A stretch of DNA of 64,000 nt from the NCBI RefSeq assembly GCF_902833055.1, contig NZ_CADFEJ010000022.1, positions 19,207-83,206 of the forward strand, read 5' to 3'. Source of the stretch: Burkholderia territorii (GTDB lineage Bacteria; Pseudomonadota; Gammaproteobacteria; Burkholderiales; Burkholderiaceae). The notes under the pieces are model-generated. The model saw nothing but the letters and a program-made list of their open reading frames with translations, was not told the origin of the DNA and made no database searches. How positions within the stretch are numbered: the first letter of the stretch is position 1; each line of letters opens with the position of its first letter. The position numbers and the translations under genes are program-made. Of this stretch, positions 54,394 to 62,348 are shown in pieces.

Positions 54394-56388
54394 ATGACAA
54401 CGAATCCGCCCCCCTTCGGGGCCGGGCCGGCGTCACGCCGGGCCCGGCCCGCGCGATATGCAGCGATGGCCGCGCTGCTGACGCTGGCGCTTGGCCTGAC
54501 TGCAACGTTCGCGGCCTCCCGGGTGTTGCAGAACGAGGCACGCGACGCCGCCCAGGCGAAATTCGAGCAAACCGCGACACTAGCGACGGCCGACCTTCAG
54601 CGCACGCTGCTCGGCGCGGCCGTGTTGTTGCGCAGCGCACGCGGCTTCGCGGCGAACTTGCCGGCCCCGCAATCCGGGGCCGCATGGCGCGGCTATCTCG
54701 CCAGTCTGAATCTGGACGGATTGCAGTCGCCGATCCGCAGTCTCGGGAGAATCGAGCCGAGCGCGGCGGAGGACACCGAGGCAACCCGGCAGGCGCTGCA
54801 GCGCGCGGCGCAAACCGGCCGGGTCGCGCTCGCCGCGAACGCGTTCCAGGACAGCACCGATGCGGCGATCGCCCGGACGGAACTGACGCTGTATCTGCCG
54901 ATTTATGCAAACGCCGGAGACATTGCTTCGTCCGCGCCGCGGCATGCGGCGGCAACCGGGTACGTTTATGCCGCGCTGAATGCGGATCGCCTCGTCGATC
55001 CGTCGGTTCTCGCTCGGTTGCATCTGGAGATCACGGCCGACGATCCGGCCGCGCCCGTGTATTCCGGAGGCTTCGGCGCGGGCGACTCGACGGCCGAGCG
55101 CGACACGCTCCGGCGAACCGATACGCTGACGTTCGGCGGCACGCCGCTCGCGCTGCGCTACAGCGCGCCGCGCGCCGACACGTCCGACGTCGTGATGGCC
55201 GTCCTGCTGGCCGGCACCGTGCTCTCGGTGACGCTGGCCGCGCTCGTGCAGCGGGTCGTCGCGACGCGCGGGCCCGCCGGTACGCCCGTCGGCGACAGCC
55301 CACCCACCGAAGCGCGGATGATGGGCATCATCCGGTCGTCGATGGAGGCCATCATCACCGTCGACGAAAGCCAGACGATCGTGATCTTCAACCCGGCGGC
55401 CGAACAGGTGTTCGGCGTCTCGGCGATGGAGGCGATCGGTGCGCCGCTGTCCCGTTTCATCCCCGAGCGCTTCCGTGCCGCGCACGCGCGGCACGTCGAG
55501 CAATTCGGCGTGACGGGCGTGTCGGAGCGTCAGATGGGACGGCAACGCGTGCTGTTCGGCTTGCGCGGCGACGGCACCGAGTTTCCGATCGAGGCGTCGA
55601 TCTCGCAGATTCGCGACGGCACCGGCAAGCTGTACACGGTCATGCTGCGGGACGTGACCGAGCGGGTGCGAGCGGAAAACGCGCTCAAGCAGTCGCGCGA
55701 GGAGCTGCGCGAGCTGTCCGCCAACCTGCAGAACGTCCGGGAAGAAGAAAAAACGCGCATTGCGCGCGAACTGCACGACGACCTCGGCCAGCAACTTACC
55801 GCGCTGAAGATGGACCTCTCGGCCGTCGAGCTGGGGCTCGCGGGCATCGTCGCGCCCAACACCGGCGTGCGCGAGCAGTTGGGCGGCATGCACCGGCTGA
55901 TCGATTCGATCGTGGCGTCCGTGCGACGCATCGCGGCCGATCTGCGGCCGGTGATGCTCGACGACCTGGGCCTCGTGCCGGCGATCGAATGGCTTGCAAA
56001 CGATTTCACGCGCCGCTACCGGATCACGGTCGACCGTGAGCTGCCGCCCGTCGACACCGCGTTCACGAGCGCCGGCGCGACCACGTTGTTCCGCATCGTG
56101 CAGGAGGCGCTGACCAATGTCGCGCGGCACTCGGACGCGACGAACGTGACGCTGGCATTGAAAGTGGAAGGCGGATACTGCATGCTGCGCATCGCGGACA
56201 ACGGTCACGGCGCGCCCGTGCACGCCGGCAACGTGCAGGACCGCCCGTCGTTCGGGCTGATCGGCATCCGCGAGCGCGCGCACATGCTCGACGGTACGGT
56301 GACGATCGACAACCGGCCGGGCGCGGGATTCACGATCACCGTGGCGCTGCCGCTTCACGCCATCCAGCAAGGAGATGTGCTGTCATGA
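54394..56388 (+). CDS. Membrane histidine kinase with CHASE and PAS domains (HisKA_3)
   Basis: 664 residues. An N-terminal helix (MAALLTLALGLTATFAASRVL), an extracytoplasmic CHASE-like domain (about 45-265), a second helix (VVMAVLLAGTVLSVTLAALV), a PAS domain (about 308-425; MEAIITVDESQTIVIFNPAAEQVFG), a HisKA_3 dimerisation domain with His461 in RELHDDLGQQL, and a C-terminal HATPase (DNGHGAPVHAG; FGLIGIRERAHML). This is the NarX/DegS-like architecture. The stop overlaps the response-regulator start (ATGA). The PAS domain has no visible haem-ligand assignment, so the signal is unknown; oxygen or redox state is the natural guess from context. Confidence 0.93.
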   Translation: MTTNPPPFGAGPASRRARPARYAAMAALLTLALGLTATFAASRVLQNEARDAAQAKFEQTATLATADLQRTLLGAAVLLRSARGFAANLPAPQSGAAWRGYLASLNLDGLQSPIRSLGRIEPSAAEDTEATRQALQRAAQTGRVALAANAFQDSTDAAIARTELTLYLPIYANAGDIASSAPRHAAATGYVYAALNADRLVDPSVLARLHLEITADDPAAPVYSGGFGAGDSTAERDTLRRTDTLTFGGTPLALRYSAPRADTSDVVMAVLLAGTVLSVTLAALVQRVVATRGPAGTPVGDSPPTEARMMGIIRSSMEAIITVDESQTIVIFNPAAEQVFGVSAMEAIGAPLSRFIPERFRAAHARHVEQFGVTGVSERQMGRQRVLFGLRGDGTEFPIEASISQIRDGTGKLYTVMLRDVTERVRAENALKQSREELRELSANLQNVREEEKTRIARELHDDLGQQLTALKMDLSAVELGLAGIVAPNTGVREQLGGMHRLIDSIVASVRRIAADLRPVMLDDLGLVPAIEWLANDFTRRYRITVDRELPPVDTAFTSAGATTLFRIVQEALTNVARHSDATNVTLALKVEGGYCMLRIADNGHGAPVHAGNVQDRPSFGLIGIRERAHMLDGTVTIDNRPGAGFTITVALPLHAIQQGDVLS

Positions 56389-57032
56389 TCAGGGTACTCA
56401 TCGCCGACGACCACGCGCTCGTGCGGGACGGCCTTCGGCACATCCTGCAGAGCGCGAGCGGTTTCGAGGTCGTCGGGGAAGCGCAGGACAGCGCGTCGAC
56501 GATCGCGCTGATGCGCGACACGGACGCCGACGTGCTGGTGCTCGACCTGTCGATGCCGGGCCGCAACGGTGTCGAGCTCATCAAGCAGATCAAGGACGAG
56601 AAGCCGGGATTGCATATCCTCGTGCTGACGATGCATGCCGAACAGCAATATGCGGTGCGCGCATTCCGTGCGGGTGCGTCGGGCTACATGACCAAGGAAA
56701 GTGCCAGCGCCGAACTGGTCGCCGCATTGACCAAGATCGCGGCTGGCGGCGTGTACGTGAGCCTGACCATGGCCGAGCAGTTCGCGCAAAGCCTGAACGA
56801 GCCGACCGATCTGCTGCCGCACCAGCGCCTGTCCGACCGCGAGTTCGATGTCTTCCGGCGCGTCACCACCGGCGAGTCGATTTCCGAAATCGCGCAGGCG
56901 CTCTGCGTCAGCGTGAAGACGGTCAGCACATACAAGACGCGAATCCTCGAGAAGATGCAGATGCCGAACGACACGGCACTCGTGCGCTACGCGATGCGCC
57001 ACAAGCTGTTCGAGGACCCGGACGAGCTCTGA
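56385..57032 (+). CDS. NarL/LuxR-family response regulator
   Basis: 215 residues. Receiver with ADDH (D8/D9), phospho-acceptor Asp54 (VLDLSMPG), Thr in LTMHAE and Lys in YMTKES; C-terminal LuxR helix-turn-helix (LSDREFDVFRRVTTGESISEIAQALCVSVKTVSTYKTRILEKM). Translationally coupled to the kinase gene. NarL-family dimers bind TAGGA-N4-TCCTA-like palindromes. The next gene, the FNR-type regulator, has exactly such a palindrome upstream, so this protein is a candidate activator of it. Confidence 0.95.
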   Translation: MIRVLIADDHALVRDGLRHILQSASGFEVVGEAQDSASTIALMRDTDADVLVLDLSMPGRNGVELIKQIKDEKPGLHILVLTMHAEQQYAVRAFRAGASGYMTKESASAELVAALTKIAAGGVYVSLTMAEQFAQSLNEPTDLLPHQRLSDREFDVFRRVTTGESISEIAQALCVSVKTVSTYKTRILEKMQMPNDTALVRYAMRHKLFEDPDEL

Positions 57033-57457
57033 CGGCGGCATCGCGCGCGGTCGCGTCGCCGCCCGTACCTCCGGAAAGCGTCCGTGGCGACGGTCGGGCC
57101 GGCGCGGCAGCGCCGCACCCGCGATCCGCGTGCGGCGCACGCCGGCGGCGATCGCGACAAGTTGCCGCGCCTCTGTAGGAATCCTCCTACAAGACTTCCC
57201 TCTCACCTACTCCAACTTCAATTCCGGCTGATTTTCTTGACCCCGCGCAACATCCATACTGCACATCAAGAAAAACGAACCATCGTGCCTCCCGGAGCCA
57301 AGGCTGCACCATCGTCGAGACCGGCGTAACGGTCTGCTGGCGTGTCCGGCGGGGCTTTCCCGACAGGAAGGCGGCAGACACCAAGGCCGCCGGTACAACG
57401 GCCAGCGCGACCCCCGCCCGACGGCGAATCGCCGCTGCCCCCGAACTGGAGCCGATC
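57033..57457. other. Intergenic region before the FNR-type gene
   Basis: 425 bp, no gene supported. It contains the TAGGA palindrome, the CCGGCTGATT element and the -10 described next. The predicted start near 57267 leaves a leader of about 190 nt. Confidence 0.6.
57174..57260 (+). promoter_or_regulatory. Promoter of the FNR-type regulator: TAGGA-N4-TCCTA, CCGGCTGATT, -10
   Basis: TGTAGGA-atcc-TCCTACA (57174-57191) is a perfect 18-bp palindrome. CCGGCTGATT begins at 57224, and CATACT (57255-57260) is the likely -10. TAGGAATCC, GGCTGATT and the -10 have the same spacing (50 and 29 bp between starts) as in the promoter at 61829-61915. No FNR box is present. Confidence 0.6.
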
Positions 57458-58231
57458 ATGCAGAGCAGTGCCGAAGTCACGACGACCATGCCGTTACGCC
57501 CGTTCATCCCGCTGCATCCGGTCGAACCCGCCGATCAGCCCAAGCGCGCCGCATCCCGCTGCTCGACCTGCGCGTTGCGTACCGTCTGCATGCCCTCCGA
57601 CCTTTCGCCCGACGATTTCGCGCGCGTCGACGCGATGATCTGCACGACGCGACACGTCAGGCGCGGCGAAACGCTGTTCCGCGCGGGCGACGCATTCAAC
57701 AGCATCTACGCGGTGAGAACCGGATCGTTCAAGACCATCGTCATGCATCGCGACGGCGACGAGCAGATCACCGGCTTCCAGATCGTCGGCGAATCGCTGG
57801 GGCTCGACGGCGTGCACACCGGGCACCACAACGGCGACGCGATCGCGCTCGAGGACAGCACGGTCTGCATCATCCCGTTCGGGCAGCTCGAGCAGATGTG
57901 CCGCGAAGTGCGGCCGATGCAGCATCACGTGTATCAGATGATGAGCGGCGAGATCGTGCGCGAGTCCTCGCAGATGCTGCTGCTCGGCACGATGAGCGCC
58001 GAGCAGCGGGTAGCCGCGTTCCTGCTGAATCTCTCCGCGCGCTTCAAGGCGCGCGGTTACTCGGCTGCGGAATTCGTGCTGCGGATGACGCGCGACGAGA
58101 TCGGCGAATATCTCGGGATGAAGCTCGAAACGGTCAGCCGCATGCTGTCGAAGTTCCAGCACAAGGGGCTCGTCGCGACGCAGGGCAAGCAGATCCGGAT
58201 CGTCGATTCGGACGGCCTGCGGCAGATTTGA
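57458..58231 (+). CDS. FNR/ANR-type oxygen-sensing transcription factor
   Basis: 257 residues of the CRP/FNR family. The N-terminus has C35-x2-C38-x5-C44 (CSTCALRTVC) and a fourth cysteine, C137 (STVCIIPF), at the same spacing as in E. coli FNR (93 residues after the third), so it should carry an oxygen-labile 4Fe-4S cluster. A cyclic-nucleotide-like sensor domain and dimer helix follow. The recognition helix ETVSRMLSKFQ has the E..SR residues that read TTGAT. It is therefore the probable activator of the ten FNR-like boxes in this island. Its own promoter lacks such a box. Confidence 0.93.
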   Translation: MQSSAEVTTTMPLRPFIPLHPVEPADQPKRAASRCSTCALRTVCMPSDLSPDDFARVDAMICTTRHVRRGETLFRAGDAFNSIYAVRTGSFKTIVMHRDGDEQITGFQIVGESLGLDGVHTGHHNGDAIALEDSTVCIIPFGQLEQMCREVRPMQHHVYQMMSGEIVRESSQMLLLGTMSAEQRVAAFLLNLSARFKARGYSAAEFVLRMTRDEIGEYLGMKLETVSRMLSKFQHKGLVATQGKQIRIVDSDGLRQI

Positions 58232-58256
58232 GTACGCGGAGAAGCCGCCGAGCGAA

Positions 58257-59246
58257 TCAACCGCGCATGGCCAGCACGGCGGCGCCGGATACGCGCCCGC
58301 CGCGCAGGTCGTCGAGCACGCGGTTCGCATCGGCCAGCGCATAGCGCACCGCGTCGACCCGCAGCGGCATCGCGGCGGCGATCCGCATGAATTCGACCGC
58401 GTCCGCCCGCGTCAGGTTGGCCACGGACGCGATGCGGCGCTCGCCCCACAGCCATGCGTACGGAAAGCCCGGGATGTCGCTCATGTGAATGCCGCCGCAC
58501 ACGACGATCCCGCCCTTGTCGAGCGCGCGCAACGCGGCGGGCACCAGCGCACCCACCGGCGCGAAAATCAGCGCGGCATCGAGCGGCTCCGGCGGCGCTT
58601 CGTCGCTGCCGCCGGCCCAGGCGGCGCCCAGCGACAGCGCGAACTGCTGCGCCGCCGTGTCGCCGGGCTTCGTCAGCGCGAACACCTTGCGCCCTTCGGC
58701 ATGTGCGACCTGCGCGACGAGATGCGCCGCCGCCCCGAAACCGTAGATGCCGATGCGGCGTGCGGCGCCCGCCATGCGCAAGGTTCGATAACCGATCAGG
58801 CCCGCGCACAGGAGCGGCGCCGCCTCCAGATCCGCATAGCGTTGCGGCAGATGCACGCAATAACGGTGGTCGGCGACCACGCGTTCGGCATAGCCGCCAT
58901 CGATCGTATAGCCGGTGAAACCGGGGCTGTCGCACAGGTTCTCTCGGCCGGACGTGCAATACGCGCAATGCCCGCAGGTCGAGCCCAACCATGGAACGCC
59001 GACCCGGTCGCCCACCGTGAAGCCCGTCACGCCTTCGCCCAGCCGGCGCACCGTGCCGACGATTTCGTGCCCCGGAATCAGCGGCAACTTCGGGTGCGCG
59101 AGCTCGCCGTCGACCACATGAAGATCCGTCCGGCATACGCCGCATGCGTGTACGTCGATCAGCAGCTGGCCCGCCGCGGGCGACGGATCCGGCACGTGCG
59201 CTTCGCGCAAATGCGGTGTCGTGCCGTCAAACATCATCGCAAGCAT
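58257..59246 (-). CDS. Zinc-dependent alcohol dehydrogenase
   Basis: 329 residues; start preceded by GGGAGG. Catalytic zinc ligands in CGVCRTDLHVVDGE and PGHEIVG, structural cysteines STCGHCAYCTSGRENLC, and a nucleotide loop GIYGFGAAAHLVAQ: the AdhA/AdhP group often misannotated as propanol-preferring ADH. Convergent with the FNR-type gene and divergent from the nitroreductase operon. It is the second Zn-ADH of the island and probably recycles NADH during fermentation. Confidence 0.94.
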   Translation of the reverse strand: MLAMMFDGTTPHLREAHVPDPSPAAGQLLIDVHACGVCRTDLHVVDGELAHPKLPLIPGHEIVGTVRRLGEGVTGFTVGDRVGVPWLGSTCGHCAYCTSGRENLCDSPGFTGYTIDGGYAERVVADHRYCVHLPQRYADLEAAPLLCAGLIGYRTLRMAGAARRIGIYGFGAAAHLVAQVAHAEGRKVFALTKPGDTAAQQFALSLGAAWAGGSDEAPPEPLDAALIFAPVGALVPAALRALDKGGIVVCGGIHMSDIPGFPYAWLWGERRIASVANLTRADAVEFMRIAAAMPLRVDAVRYALADANRVLDDLRGGRVSGAAVLAMRG

Positions 59247-59335
59247 GCTTGCCTCCCTGCGCGACCGGTGTCGCGCGACTCACGTTCCAAGGCTAGCCGT
59301 CGGCCGGCGCGCGTGTCGGGCCCGATGACGGGCGC

Positions 59336-59376
59336 TTGACGTGGGTCAACGCCCGCCGGACGGTTGCTGACACGAT
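59336..59376 (+). promoter_or_regulatory. FNR-like box and -10 for the nitroreductase operon
   Basis: TTGAC-gtgg-GTCAA (59336-59349), with CACGAT (59371-59376) 21 bp beyond on the plus strand. No good hexamer is present toward the alcohol dehydrogenase, although the palindrome could act on both sides. Confidence 0.65.
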
Positions 59377-59419
59377 GAAGTGGCGTGATGCCGCCCGCGC
59401 GGCAACCTGGAGATGATCG

Positions 59420-60427
59420 ATGATATCCGTTCCCCCGCTTGCCGCAAGCGCCCGTCCCGACCATCAGTTGCGGGAGTTGCTGGGCTACGCGGTGCTGGCG
59501 CCGTCCAGTCACAATTCGCAGCCGTGGCGCTTCCTGGTCAACGGCGCGACGATTTCCGTGTGCGCGGACCGCGTTCGCGCGTTGCCCGTCGTCGATCCGT
59601 TCGATCGCGAACTGATCATCAGCTGCGGCGCGGCGTTGCTCAACCTGCGTGTCGCGCTCGATCATGCCGGGCTCGCCCACACGATCAGGACGTTTCCTTC
59701 CGAGGTCGATCCCGATCTGCTGGCGCTCGTCCGGGTCTGCGACGACGGCTATTTCGATGCGTCCCTCGGCGCGTTGTTCGATGCGATTCCGAATCGCGTC
59801 ACGACGCGTGCGCCATTCGAATCGACCGCCGTGCCCGACGAGATCCAGCATGAATTGATCGCGGCCGGCGTCGCGGAAGGCGCCGATGTCGCGTGCGTCG
59901 ATTCGATCGCGCATCGCGCGCGCGTCGCGGAGCTGGTGGCGGAGGCCGACCGTCAGCAGTTCGCGGACCCGCGCTTCCGGCGCGAGCTGGCGAGCTGGAT
60001 CGATCCGCGCCGCCACGTCGACGGCATGCCGGCATTCGCGGCCGGCGTGCCGACGTTGCTGGACTTCGCCGCGCCCGTGGCGACGATGGCGGTACGAACC
60101 TTCGATCTCGGCAACGGGCTGGCCGCGCTGCATCACCAGCTCGTCGGCGCATCGCCGTTGATCGTGTGCATCGCGACCGTGCGCGACGATCGCGAAGCAT
60201 GGCTTGCGGCCGGCCAGGCGCTCGAGCGCATCCTGCTCGTCGCGACGCGCGCGGGTTATACCGCGTCGTACCTGAACCAGCCGATCGAGACGGCCGGGTT
60301 GCGTGCCCATCTGCGCCACATGCTCGGGCTGCGCGGCGAGCCGCAGTTGCTGCTGCGTGTCGGACGCGGTCCGCATACACCGCATTCGCCGCGTCGTCCG
60401 CTCGACGAAGTGGTCTCCTTCTCCTGA
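59420..60427 (+). CDS. Acg-like nitroreductase-family protein
   Basis: 335 residues. An N-terminal nitroreductase-like FMN fold with APSSHNSQPWRF and LGNGLAALHHQLVGASPLIV repeated halves, and a C-terminal LLLRVGRGP segment. This matches the Acg family known from the hypoxia (DosR) regulon of mycobacteria, where members bind FMN but lack ordinary nitroreductase activity. First gene of a three-gene transcript with the cytochrome and the LOG protein, driven by an FNR-type promoter. Confidence 0.9.
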   Translation: MISVPPLAASARPDHQLRELLGYAVLAPSSHNSQPWRFLVNGATISVCADRVRALPVVDPFDRELIISCGAALLNLRVALDHAGLAHTIRTFPSEVDPDLLALVRVCDDGYFDASLGALFDAIPNRVTTRAPFESTAVPDEIQHELIAAGVAEGADVACVDSIAHRARVAELVAEADRQQFADPRFRRELASWIDPRRHVDGMPAFAAGVPTLLDFAAPVATMAVRTFDLGNGLAALHHQLVGASPLIVCIATVRDDREAWLAAGQALERILLVATRAGYTASYLNQPIETAGLRAHLRHMLGLRGEPQLLLRVGRGPHTPHSPRRPLDEVVSFS

Positions 60428-60446
60428 TCCCGACAAGGAAATGAAC

Positions 60447-60782
60447 ATGAGGATCATCCGTGCCGCGGCCGTTTGCGCGCTCGCCGTGACGGCCGGCATG
60501 GCCGCCGCGCAGACGACCGTGCCCGAGCCGACCGAGCTCGTCAATGCGCAGCACTGCATGTTCTGTCATACACCCGACATGACGTTCCTCGGACCGTCGT
60601 TTCACGAGATCGCCGAGCGCTATCGTGGCGATCCGCGTGCCGCCGCGGAGCTGGAACGCAAGCTGCGCGTCGGCGGCCGTGCGCATTGGGGCGACACGCC
60701 GATGCCGTCTGCCGTCGATCGCGGCGGCCCATTGTCCGCCGACGACGCGCATCGGCTCGTGCAATGGGTGCTGAGCCAGTGA
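60447..60782 (+). CDS. Small periplasmic c-type cytochrome
   Basis: 111 residues. The second ATG (60447) fits AAGGA with 7-nt spacing better than 60441. A signal peptide (RIIRAAAVCALAVTAGMAAAQ) is followed by one haem site CMFCH and a possible Met ligand in TPMPS. Class I mono-haem cytochrome c, probably an electron carrier in the periplasm. Follows the Acg-like gene after 19 bp. Confidence 0.92.
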   Translation: MRIIRAAAVCALAVTAGMAAAQTTVPEPTELVNAQHCMFCHTPDMTFLGPSFHEIAERYRGDPRAAAELERKLRVGGRAHWGDTPMPSAVDRGGPLSADDAHRLVQWVLSQ

Positions 60783-60804
60783 CCGGCGCGCGGCGCTTAC
60801 GTTG

Positions 60805-61833
60805 ATGTCGACGCCACGCACACGGGCTGCGGCCGGCATCGCGAAAGGCAGCGCACGCCGTCGTCCCGCAACCGTCGCGACGATCGCGAAGGCGCGCGGC
60901 AAGCGGCTGCGCGCGAGACCGGATGCGACCGAGCGCAAGGGGGCCGTCAAGCCAGTGTCGCGCCGCAGGCCGCGTGTCGTCCCACGCACGAACCGCACGC
61001 CGGCCGACGAAGACGCGACCCTTCTGCAAGGCTCGGGCATGCGCGGCATCCGGCTGCAACTCGACTACTGGAAGGCCGAGGAGCGCCTGCAGAACGAACG
61101 GATCGGGCATGCGGTCGTGATCTACGGCAGCACGCGCATCGTCGCGCCGTCGATCGCGAACGCGCGGCTGCACGAAGCGAACCGCCTGCTTGCGGAACGT
61201 CCGCGCGACGCGAGCCGGCAGCGCGCGGTCACGATCGCCAGCCGCCTCGTCGAACAGAGCGTGTATTACCGCGTCGCGCGCGAGTTCGGGCGTATCGTCG
61301 CCCATGCCGACCGCTGCACGCGCACCGCGCGGCTCGCCATCGTCACCGGCGGCGGCCCCGGCATCATGGAGGCCGCCAATCGCGGCGCCTACGAGCGCGG
61401 CGCGCCCAGCATCGGCTTCAATATCGAGCTGCCGCGCGAACAGGCGCCGAATCCGTACCTCACGCCGGCGCTCTGCTTCCGGTTCCACTACTTCGCGATC
61501 CGCAAGCTGCATCTGCTCGAGCGCGCGAAGGCGGCCGTCTTCTTCCCCGGCGGCTACGGCACGTTCGACGAGCTGTTCGAAGTGCTGACCCTGCTGCAAA
61601 CGCGCAAGATCGCGCCGTTGCCGGTCATCCTCGTCGGCGAGGCGTACTGGCGCCGCGCGGTCGACCTGGCGTTTCTCGCGGATGAAGGGATGATCGACCG
61701 GCGCGACCTGGAGCTGTTCACGTATTGCGAATCCGCGGCGGCGATCTGGCACGCGATCGGCACCTGGTATGCGCGGCGCCGGGAGCGCGCGCCGGCGCGC
61801 TGCGACGCTTCGTCGAAGCCGCGCGCCGTGTAG
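60805..61833 (+). CDS. LOG-family protein (TIGR00730-like phosphoribohydrolase)
   Basis: 342 residues. An Arg/Ala-rich N-terminal extension (about 70 residues, not conserved) precedes a Rossmann-like domain with the LOG motifs GGGPGIMEAANRGA and PGGYGTFDELFE. Members cleave nucleoside 5'-monophosphates to base and ribose 5-phosphate and were formerly labelled lysine decarboxylase. In a low-oxygen operon it may act in nucleotide turnover rather than cytokinin synthesis (inference). Confidence 0.88.
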   Translation: MSTPRTRAAAGIAKGSARRRPATVATIAKARGKRLRARPDATERKGAVKPVSRRRPRVVPRTNRTPADEDATLLQGSGMRGIRLQLDYWKAEERLQNERIGHAVVIYGSTRIVAPSIANARLHEANRLLAERPRDASRQRAVTIASRLVEQSVYYRVAREFGRIVAHADRCTRTARLAIVTGGGPGIMEAANRGAYERGAPSIGFNIELPREQAPNPYLTPALCFRFHYFAIRKLHLLERAKAAVFFPGGYGTFDELFEVLTLLQTRKIAPLPVILVGEAYWRRAVDLAFLADEGMIDRRDLELFTYCESAAAIWHAIGTWYARRRERAPARCDASSKPRAV

Positions 61834-61915
61834 GAATCCGCCGACGAAACGGGCGCGATTCCTACCGCCACTTCGGGGCCGGCTGATTGAATCGAGGGCG
61901 TGCGGCAACGATACT
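61829..61915 (+). promoter_or_regulatory. Promoter of the 77-residue gene, same architecture as the fnr-type promoter
   Basis: TGTAGGAATCC starts at 61829, CCGGCTGATT at 61879 and GATACT (-10) at 61910-61915. All three elements have the same relative spacing as at 57174-57260. A second inverted half GATTCCTA lies at 61857-61864. The first element begins just before the LOG stop codon. Confidence 0.6.
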
Positions 61916-61973
61916 GAAATCACGGATACCGGCCGACCGGCACATCGACCGCACAACAACCAGGAGAGACGTC

Positions 61974-62207
61974 ATGTCACACGCCGACTATCGTTCCGAT
62001 TCGGGGATGCGGGCCGCCACATCCGATATGTACGACACAACCGGGCTCGACATGGTGGCACTCGTCGCGCTTGCCCGGGACGCCGGCATGCTGGTGACAC
62101 TCGACGGTCAGATCGGCCGCGAGCGATACGAGAGCGTGACGGGATCGATCGCCACGCTGGCCCGCTTCGCCCAGGCGCTGCAGCTTTGCCCGCTCAAGGT
62201 CGCGTGA
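61974..62207 (+). CDS. Small protein of unknown function
   Basis: 77 residues; ATG preceded by AGGAGA at ideal spacing. No signal or membrane segment. The N-terminal 20 residues are polar (MSHADYRSDSGMRAATSDMY) and the rest is probably helical (LDMVALVALARDAGMLVTLDG; IATLARFAQALQLCPLKVA). No family recognised. It shares its special promoter with the FNR-type regulator, so it may be a regulator or sensor partner of the low-oxygen response. Confidence 0.72.
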   Translation: MSHADYRSDSGMRAATSDMYDTTGLDMVALVALARDAGMLVTLDGQIGRERYESVTGSIATLARFAQALQLCPLKVA

Positions 62208-62348
62208 TGCGCGGCGTCGCGGCGTCGCGCCTCGGTATTCGTCGCTGCGCGGTCTCGTGCGTCGCGCCGGAGGCAGCCATATTGCGATGAACGCCAGCGT
62301 GTCGGGGCAACGCAATGCTGTCGTCCCGACCTTCCCGCGAAAACCGCG

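Noticed and set aside
57237..57250. TTGAC-cccg-CGCAA as an FNR box of the fnr-type gene
   Set aside because: The right half matches poorly, and no -10 is found at the distance seen for the true boxes.
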